Below, piece after piece: positions 1-12,500 of a stretch of 64,000 bases of DNA. A program made the position numbers and the translations under genes. The notes under the pieces are model-generated. The model was not told the DNA's origin, did no database searches, and saw only the letters and a list, made by a program, of their open reading frames with translations. The first letter of the stretch is position 1. The number at the start of each line of letters is the position of its first letter. The stretch is from Caecitellus pseudoparvulus (lineage: Eukaryota; Bigyra: Bicosoecida), in NCBI GenBank assembly GCA_965644315.1, contig CBFFRQ010000214.1, positions 1 to 64,000 of the forward strand. Reading direction: 5' to 3'.

Positions 1-564
1 CCCGTGGCCATGTGCAGGTACCCGGCGTCGCCCGTGAGCGCGGTGCCAGTGCTCAGCACCATGGCGCCGCTGTCGCCCGATGTCGACCCGCCCGACGCCA
101 GTGTGACGGCCCCGCTGCTGCCCGACTGTGTCGTGCCAGTGCTCAGCACCATGGCGCCGCTGTCGCCCGATGTCGACCCGCCCGACGCCAGTGTCACGGC
201 CCCGCTGCTGCCCGACTGTGTCGTGCCAGTGCTCAGCACCAGCGACCCCGACACACCCGTGCCCACAGCGTTGGCACTGCGCACCACCACTGCACCAGTG
301 CTGGACACCGCACCACTCCCGCTCACCACACTCACCACACCGCCCACACTGCCACCAGCAGTGCTGGCGCCAGCTGACACGTACAGGTGCCCGCCGTCGC
401 CCTGGTCAGTGCCGCCCACAGTCATGGACATGCTGCCGGCGACCCCCGATGTGGCGGCCCCCGTGGCCATGTGCAGGTACCCGGCGTCGCCCGTGAGCGC
501 GGTGCCAGTGCTCAGCACCATGGCGCCGCTGTCGCCCGATGTCGACCCGCCCGACGCCAGTGTG
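1..564 (-). CDS. Frame segment E of the giant gene (macrosatellite, runs off left edge)
   Basis: The last 188 or so codons in the window are again macrosatellite rungs in the frame restored after the extra base at 564. No stop occurs before base 1, so both the protein and the array continue beyond the left edge. The C-terminus is unknown. Confidence 0.7.
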
Positions 565-3500
565 CACGGCCCCGCTGCTGCCCGACTGTGTCGTGCCAGT
601 GCTCAGCACCAGCGACCCCGACACACCCGTGCCCACAGCGTTGGCACTGCGCACCACCACTGCACCAGTGCTGGACACCGCACCACTCCCGCTCACCACA
701 CTCACCACACCGCCCACACTGCCACCAGCAGTGCTGGCGCCAGCTGACACGTACAGGTGCCCGCCGTCGCCCTGGTCAGTGCCGCCCACAGTCATGGACA
801 TGCTGCCGGCGACCCCCGATGTGGCGGCCCCCGTGGCCATGTGCAGGTACCCGGCGTCGCCCGTGAGCGCGGTGCCAGTGCTCAGCACCATGGCGCCGCT
901 GTCGCCCGATGTCGACCCGCCCGACGCCAGTGTGACGGCCCCGCTGCTGCCCGACTGTGTCGTGCCAGTGCTCAGCACCATGGCGCCGCTGTCGCCCGAT
1001 GTCGACCCGCCCGACGCCAGTGTCACGGCCCCGCTGCTGCCCGACTGTGTCGTGCCAGTGCTCAGCACCAGCGACCCCGACACACCCGTGCCCACAGCGT
1101 TGGCACTGCGCACCACCACTGCACCAGTGCTGGACACCGCACCACTCCCGCTCACCACACTCACCACACCGCCCACACTGCCACCAGCAGTGCTGGCGCC
1201 AGCTGACACGTACAGGTGCCCGCCGTCGCCCTGGTCAGTGGCGCCCACAGTCATGGACATGCTGCCGGCGGCCCCCGATGTGGCGGCCCCCGTGGCCATG
1301 TGCAGGTACCCGGCGTCGCCCGTGAGCGCGGTGCCAGTGCTCAGCACCATGGCGCCGCTGTCGCCCGATGTCGACCCGCCCGACGCCAGTGTGACGGCCC
1401 CGCTGCTGCCCGACTGTGTCGTGCCAGTGCTCAGCACCATGGCGCCGCTGTCGCCCGATGTCGACCCGCCCGACGCCAGTGTCACGGCCCCGCTGCTGCC
1501 CGACTGTGTCGTGCCAGTGCTCAGCACCAGCGACCCCGACACGCCCGTGCCCACAGCGTTGGCACTGCGCACCACCACTGCACCAGTGCTGGACACCGCA
1601 CCACTCCCGCTCACCACACTCACCACACCGCCCACACTGCCACCAGCAGTGCTGGCGCCAGCTGACACGTACAGGTGCCCGCCGTCGCCCTGGTCAGTGC
1701 CGCCCACAGTCATGGACATGCTGCCGGCGGCCCCCGATGTGGCGGCCCCCGTGGCCATGTGCAGGTACCCGGCGTCGCCCGTGAGCGCGGTGCCAGTGCT
1801 CAGCACCATGGCGCCGCTGTCGCCCGATGTCGACCCGCCCGACGCCAGTGTCACGGCCCCGCTGCTGCCCGACTGTGTCGTGCCAGTGCTCAGCACCATG
1901 GCGCCGCTGTCGCCCGATGTCGACCCGCCCGACGCCAGTGTCACGGCCCCGCTGCTGCCCGACTGTGTCGTGCCAGTGCTCAGCACCAGCGACCCCGACA
2001 CACCCGTGCCCACAGCGTTGGCACTGCGCACCACCACTGCACCAGTGCTGGACACCGCACCACTCCCGCTCACCACACTCACCACACCGCCCACACTGCC
2101 ACCAGCAGTGCTGGCGCCAGCTGACACGTACAGGTGCCCGCCGTCGCCCTGGTCAGTGCCGCCCACAGTCATGGACATGCTGCCGGCGGCCCCCGATGTG
2201 GCGGCCCCCGTGGCCATGTGCAGGTACCCGGCGTCGCCCGTGAGCGCGGTGCCAGTGCTCAGCACCATGGCGCCGCTGTCGCCCGATGTCGACCCGCCCG
2301 ACGCCAGTGTCACGGCCCCGCTGCTGCCCGACTGTGTCGTGCCAGTGCTCAGCACCATGGCGCCGCTGTCGCCCGATGTCGACCCGCCCGACGCCAGTGT
2401 CACGGCCCCGCTGCTGCCCGACTGTGTCGTGCCAGTGCTCAGCACCAGCGACCCCGACACACCCGTGCCCACAGCGTTGGCACTGCGCACCACCACTGCA
2501 CCAGTGCTGGACACCGCACCACTCCCGCTCACCACACTCACCACACCGCCCACACTGCCACCAGCAGTGCTGGCGCCAGCTGACACGTACAGGTGCCCGC
2601 CGTCGCCCTGGTCAGTGGCGCCCACAGTCATGGACATGCTGCCGGCGGCCCCCGATGTGGCGGCCCCCGTGGCCATGTGCAGGTACCCGGCGTCGCCCGT
2701 GAGCGCGGTGCCAGTGCTCAGCACCATGGCGCCGCTGTCGCCCGATGTCGACCCGCCCGACGCCAGTGTGACGGCCCCGCTGCTGCCCGACTGTGTCGTG
2801 CCAGTGCTCAGCACCATGGCGCCGCTGTCGCCCGATGTCGACCCGCCCGACGCCAGTGTCACGGCCCCGCTGCTGCCCGACTGTGTCGTGCCAGTGCTCA
2901 GCACCAGCGACCCCGACACACCCGTGCCCACAGCGTTGGCACTGCGCACCACCACTGCACCAGTGCTGGACACCGCACCACTCCCGCTCACCACACTCAC
3001 CACACCGCCCACACTGCCACCAGCAGTGCTGGCGCCAGCTGACACGTACACGTGCCCGCCGTCGCCCTGGTCAGTGGCGCCCACAGTCATGGACATGCTG
3101 CCGGCGACCCCCGATGTGGCGGCCCCCGTGGCCATGTGCAGGTACCCGGCGTCGCCCGTGAGCGCGGTGCCAGTGCTCAGCACCATGGCGCCGCTGTCGC
3201 CCGATGTCGACCCGCCCGACGCCAGTGTCACGGCCCCGCTGCTGCCCGACTGTGTCGTGCCAGTGCTCAGCACCATGGCGCCGCTGTCGCCCGATGTCGA
3301 CCCGCCCGACGCCAGTGTCACGGCCCCGCTGCTGCCCGACTGTGTCGTGCCAGTGCTCAGCACCAGCGACCCCGACACACCCGTGCCCACAGCGTTGGCA
3401 CTGCGCACCACCACTGCACCAGTGCTGGACACCGCACCACTCCCGCTCACCACACTCACCACACCGCCCACACTGCCACCAGCAGTGCTGGCGCCAGCTG

Positions 3501-6500
3501 ACACGTACAGGTGCCCGCCGTCGCCCTGGTCAGTGCCGCCCACAGTCATGGACATGCTGCCGGCGGCCCCCGATGTGGCGGCCCCCGTGGCCATGTGCAG
3601 GTACCCGGCGTCGCCCGTGAGCGCGGTGCCAGTGCTCAGCACCATGGCGCCGCTGTCGCCCGATGTCGACCCGCCCGACGCCAGTGTACGGCCCCGCTGC
3701 TGCCGACTGTGTCGTGCCAGTGCTCAGCACCATGGCGCCGCTGTCGCCCGATGTCGACCCGCCCGACGCCAGTGTCACGGCCCCGCTGCTGCCCGACTGT
3801 GTCGTGCCAGTGCTCAGCACCAGCGACCCCGACACACCCGTGCCCACAGCGTTGGCACTGCGCACCACCACTGCACCAGTGCTGGACACCGCACCACTCC
3901 CGCTCACCACACTCACCACACCGCCCACACTGCCACCAGCAGTGCTGGCGCCAGCTGACACGTACAGGTGCCCGCCGTCGCCCTGGTCAGTGCCGCCCAC
4001 AGTCATGGACATGCTGCCGGCGGCCCCCGATGTGGCGGCCCCCGTGGCCATGTGCAGGTACCCGGCGTCGCCCGTGAGCGCGGTGCCAGTGCTCAGCACC
4101 ATGGCGCCGCTGTCGCCCGATGTCGACCCGCCCGACGCCAGTGTCACGGCCCCGCTGCTGCCCGACTGTGTCGTGCCAGTGCTCAGCACCATGGCGCCGC
4201 TGTCGCCCGATGTCGACCCGCCCGACGCCAGTGTCACGGCCCCGCTGCTGCCCGACTGTGTCGTGCCAGTGCTCAGCACCAGCGACCCCGACACACCCGT
4301 GCCCACAGCGTTGGCACTGCGCACCACCACTGCACCAGTGCTGGACACCGCACCACTCCCGCTCACCACACTCACCACACCGCCCACACTGCCACCAGCA
4401 GTGCTGGCGCCAGCTGACACGTACAGGTGCCCGCCGTCGCCCTGGTCAGTGGCGCCCACAGTCATGGACATGCTGCCGGCGGCCCCCGATGTGGCGGCCC
4501 CCGTGGCCATGTGCAGGTACCCGGCGTCGCCCGTGAGCGCGGTGCCAGTGCTCAGCACCATGGCGCCGCTGTCGCCCGATGTCGACCCGCCCGACGCCAG
4601 TGTCACGGCCCCGCTGCTGCCCGACTGTGTCGTGCCAGTGCTCAGCACCATGGCGCCGCTGTCGCCCGATGTCGACCCGCCCGACGCCAGTGTCACGGCC
4701 CCGCTGCTGCCCGACTGTGTCGTGCCAGTGCTCAGCACCAGCGACCCCGACACACCCGTGCCCACAGCGTTGGCACTGCGCACCACCACTGCACCAGTGC
4801 TGGACACCGCACCACTCCCGCTCACCACACTCACCACACCGCCCACACTGCCACCAGCAGTGCTGGCGCCAGCTGACACGTACACGTGCCCGCCGTCGCC
4901 CTGGTCAGTGGCGCCCACAGTCATGGACATGCTGCCGGCGGCCCCCGATGTGGCGGCCCCCGTGGCCATGTGCAGGTACCCGGCGTCGCCCGTGAGCGCG
5001 GTGCCAGTGCTCAGCACCATGGCGCCGCTGTCGCCCGATGTCGACCCGCCCGACGCCAGTGTCACGGCCCCGCTGCTGCCCGACTGTGTCGTGCCAGTGC
5101 TCAGCACCATGGCGCCGCTGTCGCCCGATGTCGACCCGCCCGACGCCAGTGTCACGGCCCCGCTGCTGCCCGACTGTGTCGTGCCAGTGCTCAGCACCAG
5201 CGACCCCGACACACCCGTGCCCACAGCGTTGGCACTGCGCACCACCACTGCACCAGTGCTGGACACCGCACCACTCCCGCTCACCACACTCACCACACCG
5301 CCCACACTGCCACCAGCAGTGCTGGCGCCAGCTGACACGTACAGGTGCCCGCCGTCGCCCTGGTCAGTGGCGCCCACAGTCATGGACATGCTGCCGGCGG
5401 CCCCCGATGTGGCGGCCCCCGTGGCCATGTGCAGGTACCCGGCGTCGCCCGTGAGCGCGGTGCCAGTGCTCAGCACCATGGCGCCGCTGTCGCCCGATGT
5501 CGACCCGCCCGACGCCAGTGTCACGGCCCCGCTGCTGCCCGACTGTGTCGTGCCAGTGCTCAGCACCATGGCGCCGCTGTCGCCCGATGTCGACCCGCCC
5601 GACGCCAGTGTCACGGCCCCGCTGCTGCCCGACTGTGTCGTGCCAGTGCTCAGCACCAGCGACCCCGACACACCCGTGCCCACAGCGTTGGCACTGCGCA
5701 CCACCACTGCACCAGTGCTGGACACCGCACCACTCCCGCTCACCACACTCACCACACCGCCCACACTGCCACCAGCAGTGCTGGCGCCAGCTGACACGTA
5801 CAGGTGCCCGCCGTCGCCCTGGTCAGTGGCGCCCACAGTCATGGACATGCTGCCGGCGGCCCCCGATGTGGCGGCCCCCGTGGCCATGTGCAGGTACCCG
5901 GCGTCGCCCGTGAGCGCGGTGCCAGTGCTCAGCACCATGGCGCCGCTGTCGCCCGATGTCGACCCGCCCGACGCCAGTGTGACGGCCCCGCTGCTGCCCG
6001 ACTGTGTCGTGCCAGTGCTCAGCACCATGGCGCCGCTGTCGCCCGATGTCGACCCGCCCGACGCCAGTGTCACGGCCCCGCTGCTGCCCGACTGTGTCGT
6101 GCCAGTGCTCAGCACCAGCGACCCCGACACACCCGTGCCCACAGCGTTGGCACTGCGCACCACCACTGCACCAGTGCTGGACACCGCACCACTCCCGCTC
6201 ACCACACTCACCACACCGCCCACACTGCCACCAGCAGTGCTGGCGCCAGCTGACACGTACAGGTGCCCGCCGTCGCCCTGGTCAGTGGCGCCCACAGTCA
6301 TGGACATGCTGCCGGCGGCCCCCGATGTGGCGGCCCCCGTGGCCATGTGCAGGTACCCGGCGTCGCCCGTGAGCGCGGTGCCAGTGCTCAGCACCATGGC
6401 GCCGCTGTCGCCCGATGTCGACCCGCCCGACGCCAGTGTCACGGCCCCGCTGCTGCCCGACTGTGTCGTGCCAGTGCTCAGCACCATGGCGCCGCTGTCG

Positions 6501-9500
6501 CCCGATGTCGACCCGCCCGACGCCAGTGTCACGGCCCCGCTGCTGCCCGACTGTGTCGTGCCAGTGCTCAGCACCAGCGACCCCGACACACCCGTGCCCA
6601 CAGCGTTGGCACTGCGCACCACCACTGCACCAGTGCTGGACACCGCACCACTCCCGCTCACCACACTCACCACACCGCCCACACTGCCACCAGCAGTGCT
6701 GGCGCCAGCTGACACGTACACGTGCCCGCCGTCGCCCTGGTCAGTGGCGCCCACAGTCATGGACATGCTGCCGGCGGCCCCCGATGTGGCGGCCCCCGTG
6801 GCCATGTGCAGGTACCCGGCGTCGCCCGTGAGCGCGGTGCCAGTGCTCAGCACCATGGCGCCGCTGTCGCCCGATGTCGACCCGCCCGACGCCAGTGTGA
6901 CGGCCCCGCTGCTGCCCGACTGTGTCGTGCCAGTGCTCAGCACCAGCGACCCCGACACACCCGTGCCCACAGCGTTGGCACTGCGCACCACCACTGCACC
7001 AGTGCTGGACACCGCACCACTCCCGCTCACCACACTCACCACACCGCCCACACTGCCACCAGCAGTGCTGGCGCCAGCTGACACGTACACGTGCCCGCCG
7101 TCGCCCTGGTCAGTGGCGCCCACAGTCATGGACATGCTGCCGGCGGCCCCCGATGTGGCGGCCCCCGTGGCCATGTGCAGGTACCCGGCGTCGCCCGTGA
7201 GCGCGGTGCCAGTGCTCAGCACCATGGCGCCGCTGTCGCCCGATGTCGACCCGCCCGACGCCAGTGTGACGGCCCCGCTGCTGCCCGACTGTGTCGTGCC
7301 AGTGCTCAGCACCATGGCGCCGCTGTCGCCCGATGTCGACCCGCCCGACGCCAGTGTCACGGCCCCGCTGCTGCCCGACTGTGTCGTGCCAGTGCTCAGC
7401 ACCAGCGACCCCGACACACCCGTGCCCACAGCGTTGGCACTGCGCACCACCACTGCACCAGTGCTGGACACCGCACCACTCCCGCTCACCACACTCACCA
7501 CACCGCCCACACTGCCACCAGCAGTGCTGGCGCCAGCTGACACGTACACGTGCCCGCCGTCGCCCTGGTCAGTGGCGCCCACAGTCATGGACATGCTGCC
7601 GGCGGCCCCCGATGTGGCGGCCCCCGTGGCCATGTGCAGGTACCCGGCGTCGCCCGTGAGCGCGGTGCCAGTGCTCAGCACCATGGCGCCGCTGTCGCCC
7701 GATGTCGACCCGCCCGACGCCAGTGTGACGGCCCCGCTGCTGCCCGACTGTGTCGTGCCAGTGCTCAGCACCATGGCGCCGCTGTCGCCCGATGTCGACC
7801 CGCCCGACGCCAGTGTCACGGCCCCGCTGCTGCCCGACTGTGTCGTGCCAGTGCTCAGCACCAGCGACCCCGACACACCCGTGCCCACAGCGTTGGCACT
7901 GCGCACCACCACTGCACCAGTGCTGGACACCGCACCACTCCCGCTCACCACACTCACCACACCGCCCACACTGCCACCAGCAGTGCTGGCGCCAGCTGAC
8001 ACGTACACGTGCCCGCCGTCGCCCTGGTCAGTGCCGCCCACAGTCATGGACATGCTGCCGGCGGCCCCCGATGTGGCGGCCCCCGTGGCCATGTGCAGGT
8101 ACCCGGCGTCGCCCGTGAGCGCGGTGCCAGTGCTCAGCACCATGGCGCCGCTGTCGCCCGATGTCGACCCGCCCGACGCCAGTGTCACGGCCCCGCTGCT
8201 GCCCGACTGTGTCGTGCCAGTGCTCAGCACCATGGCGCCGCTGTCGCCCGATGTCGACCCGCCCGACGCCAGTGTCACGGCCCCGCTGCTGCCCGACTGT
8301 GTCGTGCCAGTGCTCAGCACCAGCGACCCCGACACACCCGTGCCCACAGCGTTGGCACTGCGCACCACCACTGCACCAGTGCTGGACACCGCACCACTCC
8401 CGCTCACCACACTCACCACACCGCCCACACTGCCACCAGCAGTGCTGGCGCCAGCTGACACGTACAGGTGCCCGCCGTCGCCCTGGTCAGTGGCGCCCAC
8501 AGTCATGGACATGCTGCCGGCGGCCCCCGATGTGGCGGCCCCCGTGGCCATGTGCAGGTACCCGGCGTCGCCCGTGAGCGCGGTGCCAGTGCTCAGCACC
8601 ATGGCGCCGCTGTCGCCCGATGTCGACCCGCCCGACGCCAGTGTCACGGCCCCGCTGCTGCCCGACTGTGTCGTGCCAGTGCTCAGCACCATGGCGCCGC
8701 TGTCGCCCGATGTCGACCCGCCCGACGCCAGTGTCACGGCCCCGCTGCTGCCCGACTGTGTCGTGCCAGTGCTCAGCACCAGCGACCCCGACACACCCGT
8801 GCCCACAGCGTTGGCACTGCGCACCACCACTGCACCAGTGCTGGACACCGCACCACTCCCGCTCACCACACTCACCACACCGCCCACACTGCCACCAGCA
8901 GTGCTGGCGCCAGCTGACACGTACAGGTGCCCGCCGTCGCCCTGGTCAGTGCCGCCCACAGTCATGGACATGCTGCCGGCGGCCCCCGATGTGGCGGCCC
9001 CCGTGGCCATGTGCAGGTACCCGGCGTCGCCCGTGAGCGCGGTGCCAGTGCTCAGCACCATGGCGCCGCTGTCGCCCGATGTCGACCCGCCCGACGCCAG
9101 TGTGACGGCCCCGCTGCTGCCCGACTGTGTCGTGCCAGTGCTCAGCACCATGGCGCCGCTGTCGCCCGATGTCGACCCGCCCGACGCCAGTGTCACGGCC
9201 CCGCTGCTGCCCGACTGTGTCGTGCCAGTGCTCAGCACCAGCGACCCCGACACACCCGTGCCCACAGCGTTGGCACTGCGCACCACCACTGCACCAGTGC
9301 TGGACACCGCACCACTCCCGCTCACCACACTCACCACACCGCCCACACTGCCACCAGCAGTGCTGGCGCCAGCTGACACGTACAGGTGCCCGCCGTCGCC
9401 CTGGTCAGTGGCGCCCACAGTCATGGACATGCTGCCGGCGGCCCCCGATGTGGCGGCCCCCGTGGCCATGTGCAGGTACCCGGCGTCGCCCGTGAGCGCG

Positions 9501-12500
9501 GTGCCAGTGCTCAGCACCATGGCGCCGCTGTCGCCCGATGTCGACCCGCCCGACGCCAGTGTCACGGCCCCGCTGCTGCCCGACTGTGTCGTGCCAGTGC
9601 TCAGCACCAGCGACCCCGACACACCCGTGCCCACAGCGTTGGCACTGCGCACCACCACTGCACCAGTGCTGGACACCGCACCACTCCCGCTCACCACACT
9701 CACCACACCGCCCACACTGCCACCAGCAGTGCTGGCGCCAGCTGACACGTACAGGTGCCCGCCGTCGCCCTGGTCAGTGCCGCCCACAGTCATGGACATG
9801 CTGCCGGCGGCCCCCGATGTGGCGGCCCCCGTGGCCATGTGCAGGTACCCGGCGTCGCCCGTGAGCGCGGTGCCAGTGCTCAGCACCATGGCGCCGCTGT
9901 CGCCCGATGTCGACCCGCCCGACGCCAGTGTGACGGCCCCGCTGCTGCCCGACTGTGTCGTGCCAGTGCTCAGCACCAGCGACCCCGACACACCCGTGCC
10001 CACAGCGTTGGCACTGCGCACCACCACTGCACCAGTGCTGGACACCGCACCACTCCCGCTCACCACACTCACCACACCGCCCACACTGCCACCAGCAGTG
10101 CTGGCGCCAGCTGACACGTACAGGTGCCCGCCGTCGCCCTGGTCAGTGGCGCCCACAGTCATGGACATGCTGCCGGCGGCCCCCGATGTGGCGGCCCCCG
10201 TGGCCATGTGCAGGTACCCGGCGTCGCCCGTGAGCGCGGTGCCAGTGCTCAGCACCATGGCGCCGCTGTCGCCCGATGTCGACCCGCCCGACGCCAGTGT
10301 CACGGCCCCGCTGCTGCCCGACTGTGTCGTGCCAGTGCTCAGCACCATGGCGCCGCTGTCGCCCGATGTCGACCCGCCCGACGCCAGTGTCACGGCCCCG
10401 CTGCTGCCCGACTGTGTCGTGCCAGTGCTCAGCACCAGCGACCCCGACACACCCGTGCCCACAGCGTTGGCACTGCGCACCACCACTGCACCAGTGCTGG
10501 ACACCGCACCACTCCCGCTCACCACACTCACCACACCGCCCACACTGCCACCAGCAGTGCTGGCGCCAGCTGACACGTACAGGTGCCCGCCGTCGCCCTG
10601 GTCAGTGCCGCCCACAGTCATGGACATGCTGCCGGCGGCCCCCGATGTGGCGGCCCCCGTGGCCATGTGCAGGTACCCGGCGTCGCCCGTGAGCGCGGTG
10701 CCAGTGCTCAGCACCATGGCGCCGCTGTCGCCCGATGTCGACCCGCCCGACGCCAGTGTGACGGCCCCGCTGCTGCCCGACTGTGTCGTGCCAGTGCTCA
10801 GCACCATGGCGCCGCTGTCGCCCGATGTCGACCCGCCCGACGCCAGTGTCACGGCCCCGCTGCTGCCCGACTGTGTCGTGCCAGTGCTCAGCACCAGCGA
10901 CCCCGACACACCCGTGCCCACAGCGTTGGCACTGCGCACCACCACTGCACCAGTGCTGGACACCGCACCACTCCCGCTCACCACACTCACCACACCGCCC
11001 ACACTGCCACCAGCAGTGCTGGCGCCAGCTGACACGTACAGGTGCCCGCCGTCGCCCTGGTCAGTGCCGCCCACAGTCATGGACATGCTGCCGGCGGCCC
11101 CCGATGTGGCGGCCCCCGTGGCCATGTGCAGGTACCCGGCGTCGCCCGTGAGCGCGGTGCCAGTGCTCAGCACCATGGCGCCGCTGTCGCCCGATGTCGA
11201 CCCGCCCGACGCCAGTGTCACGGCCCCGCTGCTGCCCGACTGTGTCGTGCCAGTGCTCAGCACCATGGCGCCGCTGTCGCCCGATGTCGACCCGCCCGAC
11301 GCCAGTGTCACGGCCCCGCTGCTGCCCGACTGTGTCGTGCCAGTGCTCAGCACCAGCGACCCCGACACGCCCGTGCCCACAGCGTTGGCACTGCGCACCA
11401 CCACTGCACCAGTGCTGGACACCGCACCACTCCCGCTCACCACACTCACCACACCGCCCACACTGCCACCAGCAGTGCTGGCGCCAGCTGACACGTACAG
11501 GTGCCCGCCGTCGCCCTGGTCAGTGCCGCCCACAGTCATGGACATGCTGCCGGCGGCCCCCGATGTGGCGGCCCCCGTGGCCATGTGCAGGTACCCGGCG
11601 TCGCCCGTGAGCGCGGTGCCAGTGCTCAGCACCATGGCGCCGCTGTCGCCCGATGTCGACCCGCCCGACGCCAGTGTCACGGCCCCGCTGCTGCCCGACT
11701 GTGTCGTGCCAGTGCTCAGCACCAGCGACCCCGACACACCCGTGCCCACAGCGTTGGCACTGCGCACCACCACTGCACCAGTGCTGGACACCGCACCACT
11801 CCCGCTCACCACACTCACCACACCGCCCACACTGCCACCAGCAGTGCTGGCGCCAGCTGACACGTACAGGTGCCCGCCGTCGCCCTGGTCAGTGGCGCCC
11901 ACAGTCATGGACATGCTGCCGGCGGCCCCCGATGTGGCGGCCCCCGTGGCCATGTGCAGGTACCCGGCGTCGCCCGTGAGCGCGGTGCCAGTGCTCAGCA
12001 CCATGGCGCCGCTGTCGCCCGATGTCGACCCGCCCGACGCCAGTGTCACGGCCCCGCTGCTGCCCGACTGTGTCGTGCCAGTGCTCAGCACCATGGCGCC
12101 GCTGTCGCCCGATGTCGACCCGCCCGACGCCAGTGTCACGGCCCCGCTGCTGCCCGACTGTGTCGTGCCAGTGCTCAGCACCAGCGACCCCGACACACCC
12201 GTGCCCACAGCGTTGGCACTGCGCACCACCACTGCACCAGTGCTGGACACCGCACCACTCCCGCTCACCACACTCACCACACCGCCCACACTGCCACCAG
12301 CAGTGCTGGCGCCAGCTGACACGTACAGGTGCCCGCCGTCGCCCTGGTCAGTGGCGCCCACAGTCATGGACATGCTGCCGGCGACCCCCGATGTGGCGGC
12401 CCCCGTGGCCATGTGCAGGTACCCGGCGTCGCCCGTGAGCGCGGTGCCAGTGCTCAGCACCATGGCGCCGCTGTCGCCCGATGTCGACCCGCCCGACGCC

